DNA of 64,000 nt from Desmodus rotundus. Its lineage: Eukaryota; Chordata; Mammalia; Chiroptera; Phyllostomidae. The stretch is taken from assembly GCF_022682495.2 (NCBI RefSeq), contig NC_071399.1, positions 10,521,342 to 10,585,341 on the forward strand. The letters run 5' to 3'. The first letter of the stretch is position 1. Each line of letters starts with the position of its first letter. The position numbers and the translations under genes were made by a program. This document shows, piece by piece, positions 38,636-50,450 of the stretch. The notes beneath the pieces were generated by a model. The model did no database searches, had not been told where the DNA came from, and was given only the letters and a program-made list of their open reading frames with translations.

Positions 38636-39065
38636 ATCTGATTAAAGCAAAGCCCACATGTGGGAATGTATCTGAAGAAACCCCAAACCCCGATTTGGAA
38701 GAATATATGCACCTCTATGATCATCGCAGTGTTAATTGTAATAGCCAAGATTCGGAAGAAGCCCAAGCGCCCATCAGTAGATGAGTGGATAAAAAGCTGT
38801 GGTGTATTTACACAGTGGAATAGTATTTGGCCATAAAAAGAAGGAAATCTTACCCCTTGCAACTATGTGGATGGACCTGGAGAGTATAAGCCACTTAGAG
38901 AAAGACAAATACCATATGATTTCACTTATATATAGAATCTAGTGAACCAAATAATCTAACAAACAACATAGAAACAGACTTATAGATACAGAGAACAGAC
39001 TGACAGCCGTTCGAGCGGAGGGGGTTGGAGGGAAGAGGTTGTGTGAAAAAGGTGAAGGGATGCAA
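38636..39065 (+). repeat. LINE-1 ORF2 C-terminus and start of 3' UTR
   Basis: 'aatgtatctgaagaaacccc', 'ccaagcgcccatcagtagat', 'gagtggataaaaagctgtgg', 'ctatgtggatggacctggag', 'gatttcacttatatatagaa' and 'gtgaaaaaggtgaagggatg'. 5'-truncated, frame broken. Confidence 0.85.
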
Positions 39066-39067
39066 GC

Positions 39068-39268
39068 TGTAGAAGAAAGACCATGTGAGAACTTCGTGAG
39101 AAGACCACAAGCTGTCTGCAAGAAGAGAGAGGCCTTTGGTATAAAGCAAACCTGCTAGCACATGGATCTTGTACTTCTAGCCTCCAGAATGTGAGAAAAT
39201 AGGCAGTATTCCCATTGTTCAAGCCACCATGTCTGTGGTGTTTTGCTAAGGCCACACAAGCAGACCCT
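39068..39268 (+). repeat. MLT1-type (MaLR) LTR, 3' part
   Basis: 'gaccatgtgagaacttcgtg', 'gcacatggatcttgtacttc', 'tagcctccagaatgtgagaa' and 'gttcaagccaccatgtctgt' are in the order of the end of an MLT1 LTR. Confidence 0.65.
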
Positions 39269-39339
39269 CCAGTGGGAGGAAAGCAGGAGCCAAGGCAGGG
39301 AGGCGGGGAACAGCACCAGACAGGCCAGCGTGACCGCAA

Positions 39340-39482
39340 GGCAAGAACTGTGAAAGGATAGGCTGGAGAGGGGCTGGGGGCCTGGAGCTAAAGGGACTTT
39401 TATACTGAGCTTAGGAGCTTTAATTTCTCACATACAGACCCTGAAGGCATTGATGGGAGAGTGACAGAGTTATAGTGTGTTT
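39340..39482 (-). repeat. LINE-2 fragment, antisense
   Basis: 'tttatactgagcttaggagc', 'gaccctgaaggcattgatgg' and 'gagagtgacagagttatag' read as antisense L2. Confidence 0.5.
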
Positions 39483-41718
39483 TTTTTCATTGCTTACTGT
39501 TTTTATCGTAAAAACGGAGTTCGTTTACAAGAAACGTGGCAAATTATAAAGTGTAAATAAAAGATAAACACACTAGAAATTTCACCAGCTGAAAGGAGCC
39601 ATTTTGGAGAAACATTCTTTCTTTTAAAAAATTCATGAGTTTAATCAGAAGAGCAATAAATTCAGACTTGCAATTTATATCAAACACTACTTGGTGACCC
39701 ACGGATTTGAGTGTATGGGAAGCAAGGGAGAAGGCCGGAGAAAGACAGGTCAGTTTAGAAATAAGGAATACTGAAACCCCCCAAAAGTCAGCAAATGACA
39801 GAAGAAGGAAGAGAAAGAAGAGTAAGGAAATATTTAGGTAAAATGTTGAGACCATGATGATGCGTGGGAAGAGGAAACATCTAGAATGGTCCTCGGGTTT
39901 TCAGCCAGCTTGTGATGTCACCAAGGGAGATGGAAACTGGGAACGCAGGAAGAGAAACAAGGAGAGACTAGAAGATAAGTTCCGTCTAAGATGAGAATTA
40001 TTTCGAAACGGTAATTGTGCATGTTGGAAAAAATCCCTGTGAAAAGTGAGCTTAATCACATTTGACTGTGGAAGCTAAGGGTAATGCAGAACTCACATTC
40101 CAAAATTGTATGGACTTCTTAAGATCATTTAACGCCGTGTTGCACAATAAGTAAACAAAACAGGGAAAAATAGTATTTAACAAGTTAAATTAAAATTATT
40201 TTATTCCATTTCCAACTCTCCTAATTGCCTAGCAAGTTCATGACCAAATCAAAATATCTAAAATCAAAATCAAAACAGATCAAAGCTGTTTCCTCTCTAG
40301 CAGCCAAATATTCATTTGTATGTAAGATAGATAAAATCAAGAGTGCTCAGCCAAATTTTTTTAAATAATTAAGAATTTAAAGGCCTGCTATCTAGAAATT
40401 GTTCTAGTCAAAGAAATAACCGTAGTTGTAAAATAGCTGACAAGCCATTTATTAAAACAGAAGTCGACTAATGCCTCTCCTTGTTTCAAGGTTACCTTAT
40501 AAATCAACCCAGGCAAAAACCTTGTAGGAGACCTGTAGGAGGATGGGCAGCACGATTTAAACTATAAAAAAGTCATAAAGTACACATCTTACTTACAGAA
40601 AGAATGAGGTTTAAAAGGATGATAATTAACAGAAATTACCACAGCTGGCATCCAGCGAGTTTCAACTGCAAAGATCATATAAATTGATTTATAATGTTCC
40701 CATGTGACTAACGACAGTAGATTGTGACCAGATTGTGCTGAATGATTGTGACAGAGCACATGATCACTTTAGGGAAGCCCGCGCTAATAATACAATCGTC
40801 GTCACTAAAGAATACACAAAACAATTTTCAGAATCAACAATTTTGCATTTTATCACTTGTATTTTATTGTTGTAACTATCTTTCAAAGTGATTAAAAAGA
40901 AAACCCTAAAGAAGCATCAGCTCTCCTCTTCATTTTATTTTTCCCTTGGAGGAAAGGGGGATTCCAAACCTTCCTGATGTCAGCACTTAGAAAGGTTCGT
41001 TATTCATACAGAACAATAAAGGGGAAGCGCGGGATTTAATTGGATGTATGCTTCTTACATTTGAAGACAGGGAGTAGATAATGACCTCCCGAAAGAAATA
41101 CGGAGAACTGATAATGTCGCACGTAAGTCTTAAAGGGAGAAAATGTAGAGCGTGCATTTTTGTAAATCACTCACTCATTAAGGAAAAAGCTCAGATGAAA
41201 TGTGGTCTCAATAAATTGCCATCCTTTCATAGAGCTTAAATATGGTCAAATTTCAATATCTTATCTTAGAAACTGGAAAATGGGACATCCTTAGCTTCTA
41301 GAGAGGAGGAGGACATTGTTACATATAAATTCTTACCTAGACACAGGGACTTCCTGATCAAGAAGAGTTGAAACGAATTTTTACAAAACCATTGGCTCAG
41401 AGAGCGTTTCAGTGAATTCTGGTTCAGCCTGTGTGAAATGGTGACCATCATATTCTTTGCTCAAAGCAAATAGACGGCACTATAACTGCATGAAGTGAGA
41501 GAAATGAAAGCTGTTTACCTCTGTACCCCCGTGCCTAGTGCTTATAGTAGGTAAGCAGGAACCAACCATATATTCAAACAACGAACTTTGAAAAGGTCAA
41601 TTCTAGGAATGTGTTGACAAGAAGTAACAGGTATTCTTAGAATAAGAACTATTCATTCATTCCTCAAATTCTTTAATGCAAAGACTTTAGTGGAAAAAAA
41701 AAATCTATAAATCATCTA
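39483..41718. other. Unassigned AT-rich intergenic sequence
   Basis: No gene recognised. A 103-codon minus-strand frame (39544-39855) is Phe/Leu-rich from a GA-rich sense strand and is taken as chance. Confidence 0.5.
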
Positions 41719-41719
41719 G

Positions 41720-42000
41720 CCACTGGTATCCTGCTTGGCCCCTTCCAGAAATTACCCACCCTCACCCAACAGGTAGCCATTCTACTGCTCTCTAATAGCA
41801 TGTTTTACTGTTGATGGCATTTGGGAAGCTTCCAGTATGAGGCTGCTATAAATATTTTTGTTATGTCTTTTGGAGAGAAATGTGCTCATTCCATATACAA
41901 TTAGAAATGAATTGCTCATTCTGTGGATATGTATATGATGAAACTTAAAAGATATTTTCAGCTTTCCAAAGTGAGAGAGAAAATTCCTCTAAAGAGACTT
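41720..42000 (-). repeat. LINE-1 3' region, antisense
   Basis: 'gatggcatttgggaagcttc', 'gaggctgctataaatatttt' and 'gagaaatgtgctcattccat' follow the order of antisense L1 ORF2 C-terminus. Confidence 0.55.
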
Positions 42001-42044
42001 TTTAAGAGAGGGCTAGGAGCCCTTTGTCAGATGTGCGTGTCACG

Positions 42045-42830
42045 ACATGCAAGCCGACCCTTCTCGGTCTCCTTTGCTCAGCTCCTGCCCCAGGACCTGG
42101 TCTTTGCACATTCTCTTCTGGCTCTGCTCTCCTTCAGTGCTCTCACCCAGCTGCAGGCCTTTAAATTCCCTCCACAGATGATACAGGTCCTCAAATCTCT
42201 GCGGCCTGCTCGTCATCTCCACTTAAATGACTTACGTGTGGCCCAAACTCAGCATGTCCATTCCTCTCCACCTCAAATCTCCCTCTCCCGACCATCTCCT
42301 TATCTAATCTTGTAGTGCTGGACTCCTCTGGCAACTGCCCTTATTGCATATTGAACTTACAGGTATGTTCCCACTCCAGGGACTTTCCACTTGCTGTTGC
42401 CTATTACTTCTGCCTGGAAGATTCCTCCAAATATTCACCCAATATCCGCCTGTTTCACTCTATAACCTTCAAATCCTAGCTCGGGTGGAATCTTCTCGGC
42501 CAGGTCTTGTCTGATTACTCTGTTTGAAATGAACACCTATGCCTGCTTCCTCTGCTTAGACTCCTGACCTCCCTTTCTGTTTTACTCTGCTCCAAAGCAC
42601 TCATCAACACACAACAGATTTCACTTATTTATTTGGCTTTTTGTCTATCTCTTCCCTCTGAAATGTAAACTCCATGAGAACAGGATTTTCTTTTTCACTC
42701 TTGTATACTCCATGAGTTCCGTAACTTTGTTTTATTTTTTGCTGTATCCCAAGCACCGAGAAGAGAGCCTGGTGCATACTAGGCACACAATAAATATATA
42801 CCAGGCAAATAAATAAACTTACTAACATTT
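42045..42830 (+). repeat. LINE-2 3' end, well preserved
   Basis: 'ccagggactttccacttgct', 'ttacttctgcctggaagatt', 'gaaatgtaaactccatgaga', 'gctgtatcccaagcaccgag' and 'gcatactaggcacacaataa' give the full L2 terminal order. The 130-codon frame at 41923-42315 lies over this repeat and its L1 neighbour and is not a gene. Confidence 0.85.
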
Positions 42831-43375
42831 TGTTTGGCAATCTGTTAATGAATAGTCTGAAATTCAATACAATACTATAAATACAGTCTTACAAGTAGCC
42901 CACGAAAGTAAACGATAATCTTCTTTCTCATGTGATGTTTTCTCATAGATTTCACAAAATAGCTTAACATATTTTATTACCTTTTGGGGTTTTAGATACT
43001 ATAATCTTTCTCAATGTTCTTCCCTGAATCAAAACAGATATTGAAGAACTTTACACACGATCCAAAGACCAAACCGAAATTCTCTCTATACTTTAGAAAA
43101 CTATATTTAGTATGAGATATGAAATGCACTTGCTATGTCCAAAGAAATTTAGAAATGCCAAGAGAGAAATAAAAGAGTGTATTTTATTCACTGCAAAACT
43201 AGTGGACAAAGTACAGGAGTGACAAAGGGTCATTGGTACAAGGTTTCACTGGGCTTGACTTCCTCCGTCGTCCATCCCTGTAAAAGGAAAAGAGCTACTA
43301 GAGTATCTCACTCTTAAAAGTATTTCCAGCAAACTAATTTAATTCACTGGTTGAAAAAAAATCTTACGCCTTTAC
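42831..43375. other. Unassigned AT-rich intergenic sequence
   Basis: Nothing recognised. Confidence 0.5.
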
Positions 43376-43379
43376 TTTT

Positions 43380-43875
43380 TATTTATCAAAATTTTTCATA
43401 ATGAATGCAATATGATTATGATGCATAAAAAGTATAGCAAAGAGTGAAATTAGTCTCATCACTAACATCCTGCTTTTTCTTCATTTGTCATTCCTATCAG
43501 GTATGCAGCGTTCCCTCTCCTGTGCACTTTTATGTGTGTGTGTATGTGTGCATCCGAGTTTGCATTACATATTTATAGCACGCATGGTGTGATCTTACTT
43601 CTCATAAAAATCTTGTTATATATGTCTATACACATATTTGGATTTTAAAAATAAGATGATATAAGTACTATGTGGCTATGTTTTTGTAGTAGCACCATAT
43701 TCTAGAGGGTCTTCACTGGCATAAAGCTCTACACAGTCTTCCTAATGGCTGCCGGTGTTCCTTAATAAGAATGCATTAGATTTTATCTAATGATTTCCTA
43801 TTGGAGGCTATTTAAATTGTTCACGACTTGTTGTTATTATCAGAAATACTACGGTGAACACACTGGCATGTGACT
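43380..43875 (-). repeat. LINE-like old repeat, antisense
   Basis: 'gaatgcattagattttatct', 'aaattgttcacgacttgttg' and 'gaaatactacggtgaacaca' resemble the 'ggttgtttccaatttt ... caatgctgcaatgaacat' block of antisense LINEs. A short TGTG tract lies at about 43530-43548. Confidence 0.45.
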
Positions 43876-43894
43876 TGTAGATAAGTTGTGAATC

Positions 43895-45010
43895 TAGGTC
43901 AGCAGTTTCCAGATGGTGGGTCTGGGGACCCCAGTGTGTACTTTGCCTTTACCACAATGGCAACGTTTACACTCCCGCTGCAAAAGCCACGGTGAGTGGG
44001 GCTGCACCTGGGAACAAACCTCGGCGGCGGCATCCAACTGCACCAGCAGTCAGCACATTTGCATTCCTCTCTGCCCTGCACCAGAGAAAACAAGAGTCCG
44101 TTTGATTTCAAAATGTCTTGATGGAGCAGTCAAAATAATCAATGTTATTAAGTCTCCACCCTCCAGCGCACATTTCACCACCCTGTCTGACGAGACGAGG
44201 CAGAGGCATCGTAAAGCACTGCCGACGCTCACCGAAGTACAATGTCGGCCTGAGAGAACACAGCTATGGAAGCGGTTAACCTGAAAGCTGCATGAGCTGG
44301 CTTCCTTACGGAACATAAATTTTACTTGAAAAAAACAACTGAGAGACGAGCGATGGTCATTCAGAATTGTGTATATGATGGACATAATCTCAAATACAAA
44401 TGAAGTCAGCCTGCCACAGGAAGGGAAACAACTGAATGTTTTGTGTCAATGATAAAATTTGGGATTTCATGAGAAAATTAGAATTTTTGAAAATTTGTAT
44501 CCATCACCGTGAACTTGACAGTGTGCCCACACTTCAATTTCTGATGATCTCAATGGTGCTGTTCATAAAAGTTAATTTTTATGTCATCTGATGATGTGTC
44601 AACATTTAGAAGGTGGGTATAACTCAGTGAGCCAATATTTTTCAAATGGCCAGTTCATCATATTACAAAATTGTTTATGAGAAAAAGACCCATTCAAAGT
44701 ATAAGGTAGGTGAAGTTTATTGCCACAGTTTTAGATTCCATTACACAGATAATCTTTAAAAACCCACTCCTAGAATTGTATGTGAACTATAACTAAAAAA
44801 TGTTTTCCTAAAACACTGAACCTATAGAGTTTTGGTGTAGGTTCAAAGAATATATACTATTATTTAAAACACATATTAAAATTCTCTTCCCTTTTCCAAC
44901 ACATATCTGTATGAGGCTGGAATTTCTTCATATACTTCACTCAAATAAAGGTATCAAAACAGATTGAATGTGGCACATATAAAAATCTATCCTAAAGTGA
45001 CAGTTTTACT
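43895..45010 (+). pseudogene. Decayed hAT-superfamily (ZBED/Charlie-like) transposase gene
   Basis: The + strand encodes, in broken frames, the order of a ZBED/FAM200-like hAT transposase. A 123-codon open part (43913-44284) contains ISKCLDGAVKIINVIKS, followed by a region matching the TEVRWL segment (here TEVQCRP). Downstream come NEVSLPQEGKQLNVL (about 44400-44445), a further frame at 44470-44720, and the C-terminal dimerisation motif around 44895-44970, read as TYLYEAGISSYTSLK, then a stop, then RYQNRLN. At least four frame breaks or stops make it non-functional. It is DNA-transposon derived, either a direct element fossil or a pseudogene of a domesticated copy. The left end 'cagtttccagatggtgggtc' may be the element terminus. 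Confidence 0.75.
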
Positions 45011-45187
45011 CCAAAAACAGAAAACACAATGATCATTCCAGGATCTCCAACGTAAAAACCTACACATTAAATGAGCCTAACATAGTTTAAAAACAAGAAT
45101 TCTTACTTTGGTTAGTTCTATCAGAAACAAAATTTCACTCAGATTCAAATGTGGTATAAAGAAATAAAATTTTTAAAGGCTAGCCAG

Positions 45188-45225
45188 TTTTCTTTCTTTC
45201 TTTCTTTCTTTTTTTTTAAAAAAAA
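45188..45225 (+). repeat. (TTTC)n then T/A-rich tract
   Basis: Seven TTTC units are followed by a T-run and an A-run. Confidence 0.9.
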
Positions 45226-45945
45226 TACAGAAGTGCCATGACAAGTTTTCTGGGTGGTTTGGTCACAAATCTTTAGACTTATTTGCAAGGAATCAGGGCA
45301 CAGCTGAAGGTCTGTGCCTGAAAGCAGGATAGAGAAGATGGGTGCGTAGAGATGGTAGAGATATGCAGATGGTAGAATCAATGACAAAAATATCACAAGG
45401 TCACTAAGATGCCTCTTTTAAACTTTTTGAAATCAGAGGTGCATATTGCAGTGTAATCGATGTTGATATAAGGCTTTTTGACTGATTGATTTTAGATTAT
45501 CATTCTCATTTATTGTCCTACATTCACACAAACAATTGCACATTGCCTTCTATTCTGTTCCTCTGGTACCCTTATAACCAGTAGTTCCTAGTTTGTCAAA
45601 TGATTCACAACCTTTCAGTCTAATTATTATCCCCAAGTCCCTGTCACTCAAAAAAAAAAAAAAGGGGGTCCAGAGGGTCATATTAAAGAACACTACAAGG
45701 TACAGTCAGCTAAATCATCATCAGTTAGGGAAGTGGTGAGGGAGGGGGTGGATATTTGAACACATCAACTCTAAAAAGATATTCCTGAAATTTTCAGAGA
45801 TATTTGAATACTAACTAGATAGTACATGACATTTAGAAATTATTATTAATTGTTCCAGCTGCAAAAATAACATTGTAGTTGTGATCATTTCAAAGCCCTT
45901 AGTTTTTAATTATACATACTAATGCTTTTGTAGATAAAATTGTGA
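45226..45945. other. Unassigned intergenic sequence
   Basis: Poly(A) at about 45650-45663 followed by a G-run. No gene recognised. Confidence 0.5.
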
Positions 45946-45949
45946 TGAG

Positions 45950-46115
45950 TGGAATTTGCTTTATAAAAAATCCAGAAAGAGTGAAGGAGTAGAGATAAAA
46001 TTTTATTTGTCATATGTTGATACTTGTCGATGCTGAGTAGAAGGTAGTAGGAAATGTTATACTATTTTTTCTATTTTTGCGTATGTTTTAAGTTTTCAAT
46101 AATAATTAAAATATA
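45950..46115 (+). repeat. LINE-1 3' UTR fragment
   Basis: 'aaaaatccagaaagagtgaa', 'tatgttttaagttttcaata' and 'ataattaaaatat' resemble an old L1 3' UTR end. Confidence 0.45.
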
Positions 46116-46884
46116 CAAAAGAAGTTAGGATTCCTAGGATGAAGAAGAAAATGCCACTGATATCCTTGGCATTTATGAGAATTCTGTAATATTTATTGCT
46201 GATAGAAAATTTAAATGACATAAAATCACTGTCCTCTCATGCACAGACCCCAAAGACCTTTGAAAGGTGCTCTCAGCCAGCTTGTGTACAATGATTCCTA
46301 GTTGGGAGAGCAGAACACTTTAAAAAATTACAGGTTTCAGTAGGTCTTGTGACTGCATGATTAAAATTATCAGGATATCACTCACCAGGTAGAGCGGTGA
46401 CTGTGATAGAAGCCATGACAAGCCCACATTATACGGATGATTCTAGTAGGTCAATTCCGAGGGAAAATGGAATGAATGAATGAAAATTGAGTGAATTCCT
46501 CAACACAAGTCTATTGTTCCAGGACAATGCAACAGTATCTGAGGCAGGGAGCACTGCTTATTTTTTTTCTCTTTTATTCAAAAGTTCATTATACAAATGG
46601 CCTCCTAGTATCTGACAAGAACCAAATTAGTTTAAAATCTAAGAGAGGCTCAAGCTAAAACACCCTATGTGACATTTTTATAATAAAAAATAATTTATAA
46701 TAAATTGCATCTAATCTACGATTATAAATGACTGTTCTGAATACAATATACAGTGCATTATGTTAACTTTTATTCAAAATTCAATTCTTTTGACATTTAT
46801 TTCATATGCTAGTATTTCTAAGTTACTCATAGATAAGTGCATTCAGAGCTATCTAAATGAGTTTATTTTGGCTCTGGGATAGAC
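46116..46884. other. Unassigned AT-rich intergenic sequence
   Basis: Nothing recognised. Confidence 0.5.
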
Positions 46885-47480
46885 AGCCTTCCAACACGGC
46901 TGCCGACAATTCTTTGCACCTGTTTAAGCACAAGCTCCCCCTCACATCAAGAGTGGACTGTGGTCCAGGCTGGGTACTCAGTTGGTTAGAGCATCAACCC
47001 AAATATGCACAGGTTGCAGGTTCGGCCGCAGTCAGGCACATACAAGAATCAACCAATGAGTGCATAAATAAATGGAACAACAAATCTCTCTCTCTCACTT
47101 AGTGCAATTAATTCATTTTTAAAAGAGTAGATTCTGTTTCCTCTGCCCCTGAAAGTGGAGTGTGCTATGATTTGCTTCAAATAACAGAATCGCATGGGAG
47201 AGACATTTAAGACTTCAGCTGCTAATTACAAAGAAGCTCAAGACAACTGCTAAACAAAGAAAAGTCCTAGGGAATGAGTGTCTGTGGTTGAACTGCCACC
47301 GTCAAGCTTCCAGCTGAATGTACAGAAGGAATGCCTCCACCCTGTGTGTGTGGAGCAGAAAAGCTGCCCAGCTGAACTCAGTCTACCTGCAGGTTCATAA
47401 AAAAATCATAAATTGTTTTTGTTTGAGGTCACTAAGTTGCAATTTTTTAATTACTCATCCACTGATAGAGGTTTTAACTT
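46885..47480 (+). repeat. Old LTR-like repeat interrupted by a Ves SINE
   Basis: Left part: 'gccttccaacacggctgccg', 'acaattctttgcacctgt'. Right part after the SINE: 'agattctgtttcctctgccc', 'gagtgtgctatgatttgctt', 'ctgcccagctgaactcagtc' and 'gaggtcactaagttgcaatt'. Together they give one repeat, related to 36920-37335, cut at about 46960. Confidence 0.6.
46962..47122 (+). mobile_element. Ves-type bat SINE with target-site duplication
   Basis: 'ggtccaggctgggtactcag', 'ttggttagagcatcaaccc', 'aggttgcaggttcggccgca', 'gtcaggcacatacaagaatc', 'aaccaatgagtgcataaata' and a CT-rich tail. It is flanked by aagagtggact (46949-46959) and aagagtagatt (47123-47133), 9 of 11 matching, a decayed target-site duplication. 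Confidence 0.9.
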
Positions 47481-47589
47481 TTTCAAGATAACCAATGAAT
47501 AATCAGCCACTCACCCATATATTTGGATAGCTAATACCACATGAAGTTTATTTCAGAGGAGGTCATTTGGGGGTAATGTTTTATTTTCA

Positions 47590-48560
47590 TATAATTAAAA
47601 ACTCACAGAAAAGCTGCAAAACTAGAACTAGGAATTTCCATATATCCTTTACATTTGGTCACCTTTGCTCTCTCATTCTCTGTCTTTCTTCACTGTCATT
47701 GTTCTCTCACCACTTGAAAACAAGTTAGAAATATTATGTCAATGTATCCCTGGATATGTCAGTGGGTATTTCTAAGAACAAGAAAATTTATTTACGCCCT
47801 GGCTGGTGTAGATCAGTGGATTGAGTGTGGGCTGCGAACAAAAGGGTCACTGGTTCGATTCCTAGTCAGGGCACTAGTCAGGGCACCAGTCAGGGCCTGG
47901 GTTGTGGGCCAGGTCCCCAGTAGGGGCCATGTGAAAGGCAACCACACATTGATGTTTCTCTCCCTCTCTTTCTCCCTCCCTTCCCCTCTCTCTAAAAATA
48001 AATAAATAAAACCTTAAAAAATTCTTAATTGTGGAAAAAAAGCATATTTACTTATATCAACCCATTACAATGATCAAACATAACTTTGATAAAGCTATTA
48101 TCCAAAATCTCTTTCAAAGTCTGTCAGTTTTCCTAGGAATGTACTTTCTAGCTACTTCCTTGGGCTGAGGATCTAAGCCAGGGCCATGTGTTCTATTACA
48201 TGACCACCGTCGTGGCCTTTTAGTCTCCTCTAACAATGAAAAGTTTCTTAGCTTTTTTTGTGTGTTGCTTGACCTTGACATTTTTGAAGAGTACAGACCA
48301 TTTATTGTTTCGTTATGATTAGATTGAAGTTGTAGGTTTTTGGCAGAAATATAACCACAGGGATGGTGTGGACTTCACTGTGCATTATATCAAATGGTAC
48401 CTAATGTTGGTTGGTTCCAAGGCCAAGTTATTTTTGAGCACTTAGTTAAGGTAGTGTCCACTATGTGTCTCAACTGAAAAGTCACAGTTTTTCCTGGGTC
48501 ATTTGTTGGTAATTTGTGGGGAGATACTTGGAGACTGTGTGTATAGCCGGTTCTGCAGCA
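47590..48560 (+). repeat. Old LINE-related interspersed repeat split by a Ves SINE
   Basis: 'actcacagaaaagctgcaaa', 'gaatttccatatatccttta', then after the SINE 'cttgaccttgacatttttga', 'agagtacagaccatttattg' and 'ggggagatacttggagact'. The phrase order is that of a common old mammalian repeat. Family not named. Confidence 0.55.
47796..48020 (+). mobile_element. Ves-type bat SINE, full length, with internal triplication
   Basis: Head 'gccctggctggtgtagatca', intact B box ggttcgattcc (47852-47862), 'gggccaggtccccagtaggg', 'ggcaaccacacattgatgtt', the CT-rich stretch and tail 'ctctctaaaaataaataaat'. Three 12-base units (47862-47873, 47874-47885, 47886-47897) of 'ctagtcagggca' type replace the usual single copy. 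This is the best preserved Ves in the window. Confidence 0.95.
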
Positions 48561-49169
48561 AACTTTCACCCAGCAGCTTCAGCGCACGTCCCCGAGAGAA
48601 GGGACATTCTGGGCACGCTCACGGTCACATGAACTATTAAGACACCTAAAGAAGACTGTCAGTTGTATTCTAACTGCGAACACGTCAGACGTGTGCCTTC
48701 AATTTCCTGTAAAATATACTTAGGATATCATGGAAAATGTGCTTCACAAAAAAAGCTTTGAGGTTTTATTGAGTGAAATGAATTTGCACAAAAGCTTGAG
48801 GTGTTCAAAAATTAAAAGATCAGTCAGAGAGTTATACGACCCTATTAAAAGAGAATTTAATTTTTCAGCATATTTTCCACTCCATTTAACAAACTTCCAG
48901 AAAAGAACCAACCATATAAAGAACAACAACAACAACAAAATTAATACGTATAATATGGGCAGTTTGAAATGAATCTACAGTAAAATCAAAAGGCTGTTAT
49001 ATTGTGACTCAGAGAAAATGCAGATTTCATATTCGACTAGCATTTCCTAAATGTCTGTTGCCTGCAAAGCATTGTGATACATAAGCATATTCATACCCAG
49101 CATGTTATTTTATTATGATAATTCTATAGGGTAGTTATATTATACCTTTTTTTTCCCATGGAGAATCTT
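48561..49169. other. Unassigned intergenic sequence
   Basis: (AAC)n at 48924-48938. An 80-codon frame (48730-48972) has no domain. Confidence 0.5.
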
Positions 49170-49480
49170 TCAGAGGTTATTTAGCTACCGAATATTTACT
49201 AAGATGGGCCAGGTACTGCACGAAGCACTGGGAATATACTATGGGACAAGATAAGTATGGTTTCTCTAACAATCCAGGCAGGACAGACAAGTAGACAGTC
49301 AGTTTTCATACGCTGTGCCCGTGTCCAACATGAAGGAGTCTGCGCAGTGTGCTAAGAGGCTTATACACCGGACCTGGCTGTTGGAGAAGACTATGGATGC
49401 ATTCGAGCATTAGGCTGAGAAACGAACGGTGAGGAGGAGCTAGGTGTACGTACAGGTGCGGGCTGGTGGTGGTGGAGGGA
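49170..49480 (-). repeat. LINE-2 3' region, antisense
   Basis: 'gaatatttactaagatggg', 'ccaggtactgcacgaagca', 'ctgggaatatactatggga' and 'acaagtagacagtcag' read as antisense L2. Confidence 0.65.
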
Positions 49481-50254
49481 GGACCCATACATTCTAAAGC
49501 GTTTTCAAAGGCCCTGAGGCTCTGCAGGCATTTTCACTGAAATTGGAACTTTGGAGCCACAGGAGACGGCAGACAGCCAGGGATGTTGTGGCTGGGAGAG
49601 GTAGGCTGGGAGAGTGAGGGAATTGTGCGTTGAAGGCTGAGCCCTGCTACCTACAGCTCGATTCACGTTGCTCAAAGATCGCTCCTACACTGCGAGGCTG
49701 TTTTGACAAAGTTTACATTGATTTTCGTTTGTTCATTTCAGGATCAAAAGATAGGAAAGTTTTTGCTGCATCCAGGATTACATCAATCATTAAAATGCTG
49801 AAACCACTTTCATCAGTTTCTTTTGGGCCAGAAGTCACTAACCTAAGCTGAAACGTCAAATGCAATAGTAATTTGGTGTAAGAATAAATAATAGATTATG
49901 TTAATACAGATAGGGATTAGATAATTAGAAACAGGTTTCACAGTTCTGCAGCACATTGAATTGTTTATTTGTGAATCAAAATGAAGTCAGGAAACTGCTT
50001 TAAAAGAAAAACTGATCCTAAAATCACTCTTTTAGTTATTCTTAATATTCCATAAATTATAAATTAAGATAAACAAGACGAGAGCTCCATATTACAAAGA
50101 GCTAAATTTATTTCGTAATTCTGACGGAGAACTGAATACTAAAACGTTTTGCTTAAGACAAAGCAGGCGACGGTTCCCACTGCCTTCCACAGCACATACA
50201 CGGTATTAGTCCTGTTTGCTGAACACTCAACTCTTCATAGTTACTAAATTCCAA
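49481..50254. other. Unassigned intergenic sequence
   Basis: No gene recognised. A 73-codon frame (49630-49851) has no domain. Confidence 0.5.
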
Positions 50255-50450
50255 ATCTTTTACATGTATGCGTATACTAAGTCAAACACCTTCATGATCT
50301 TAGGATGTAGGTACCATATTAACCTCCACTTGTACAGAGAGAGAAACTGAGGCAGAGAAGGGTTTAATAATTTGCCTAAGGAAACACCAATGGCAGGCCA
50401 AGGAACTTGGACTAGAACTTCTCTGACCTCATTCTACGGCAAATTTTAGG
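50255..50450 (-). repeat. MIR SINE, antisense
   Basis: 'tacagagagagaaactgagg', 'cagagaagggtttaataatt', 'tgcctaaggaaacaccaatg' is the antisense MIR core. Confidence 0.7.

Noticed and set aside
38980..39339. 119-codon minus-strand frame
   Set aside because: Covers antisense L1 3' UTR and MLT1-type LTR sequence.
41923..42315. 130-codon open frame as a gene
   Set aside because: It lies across antisense L1 and sense L2 sequence. The protein has no domain, and the DNA matches repeat wording.
47796..47870. A functional tRNA gene, because of the A/B-box-like sequence
   Set aside because: The B box is that of a Ves SINE. The sequence continues into the SINE body and tail, and the tRNA-like part cannot fold with a proper anticodon arm by eye.
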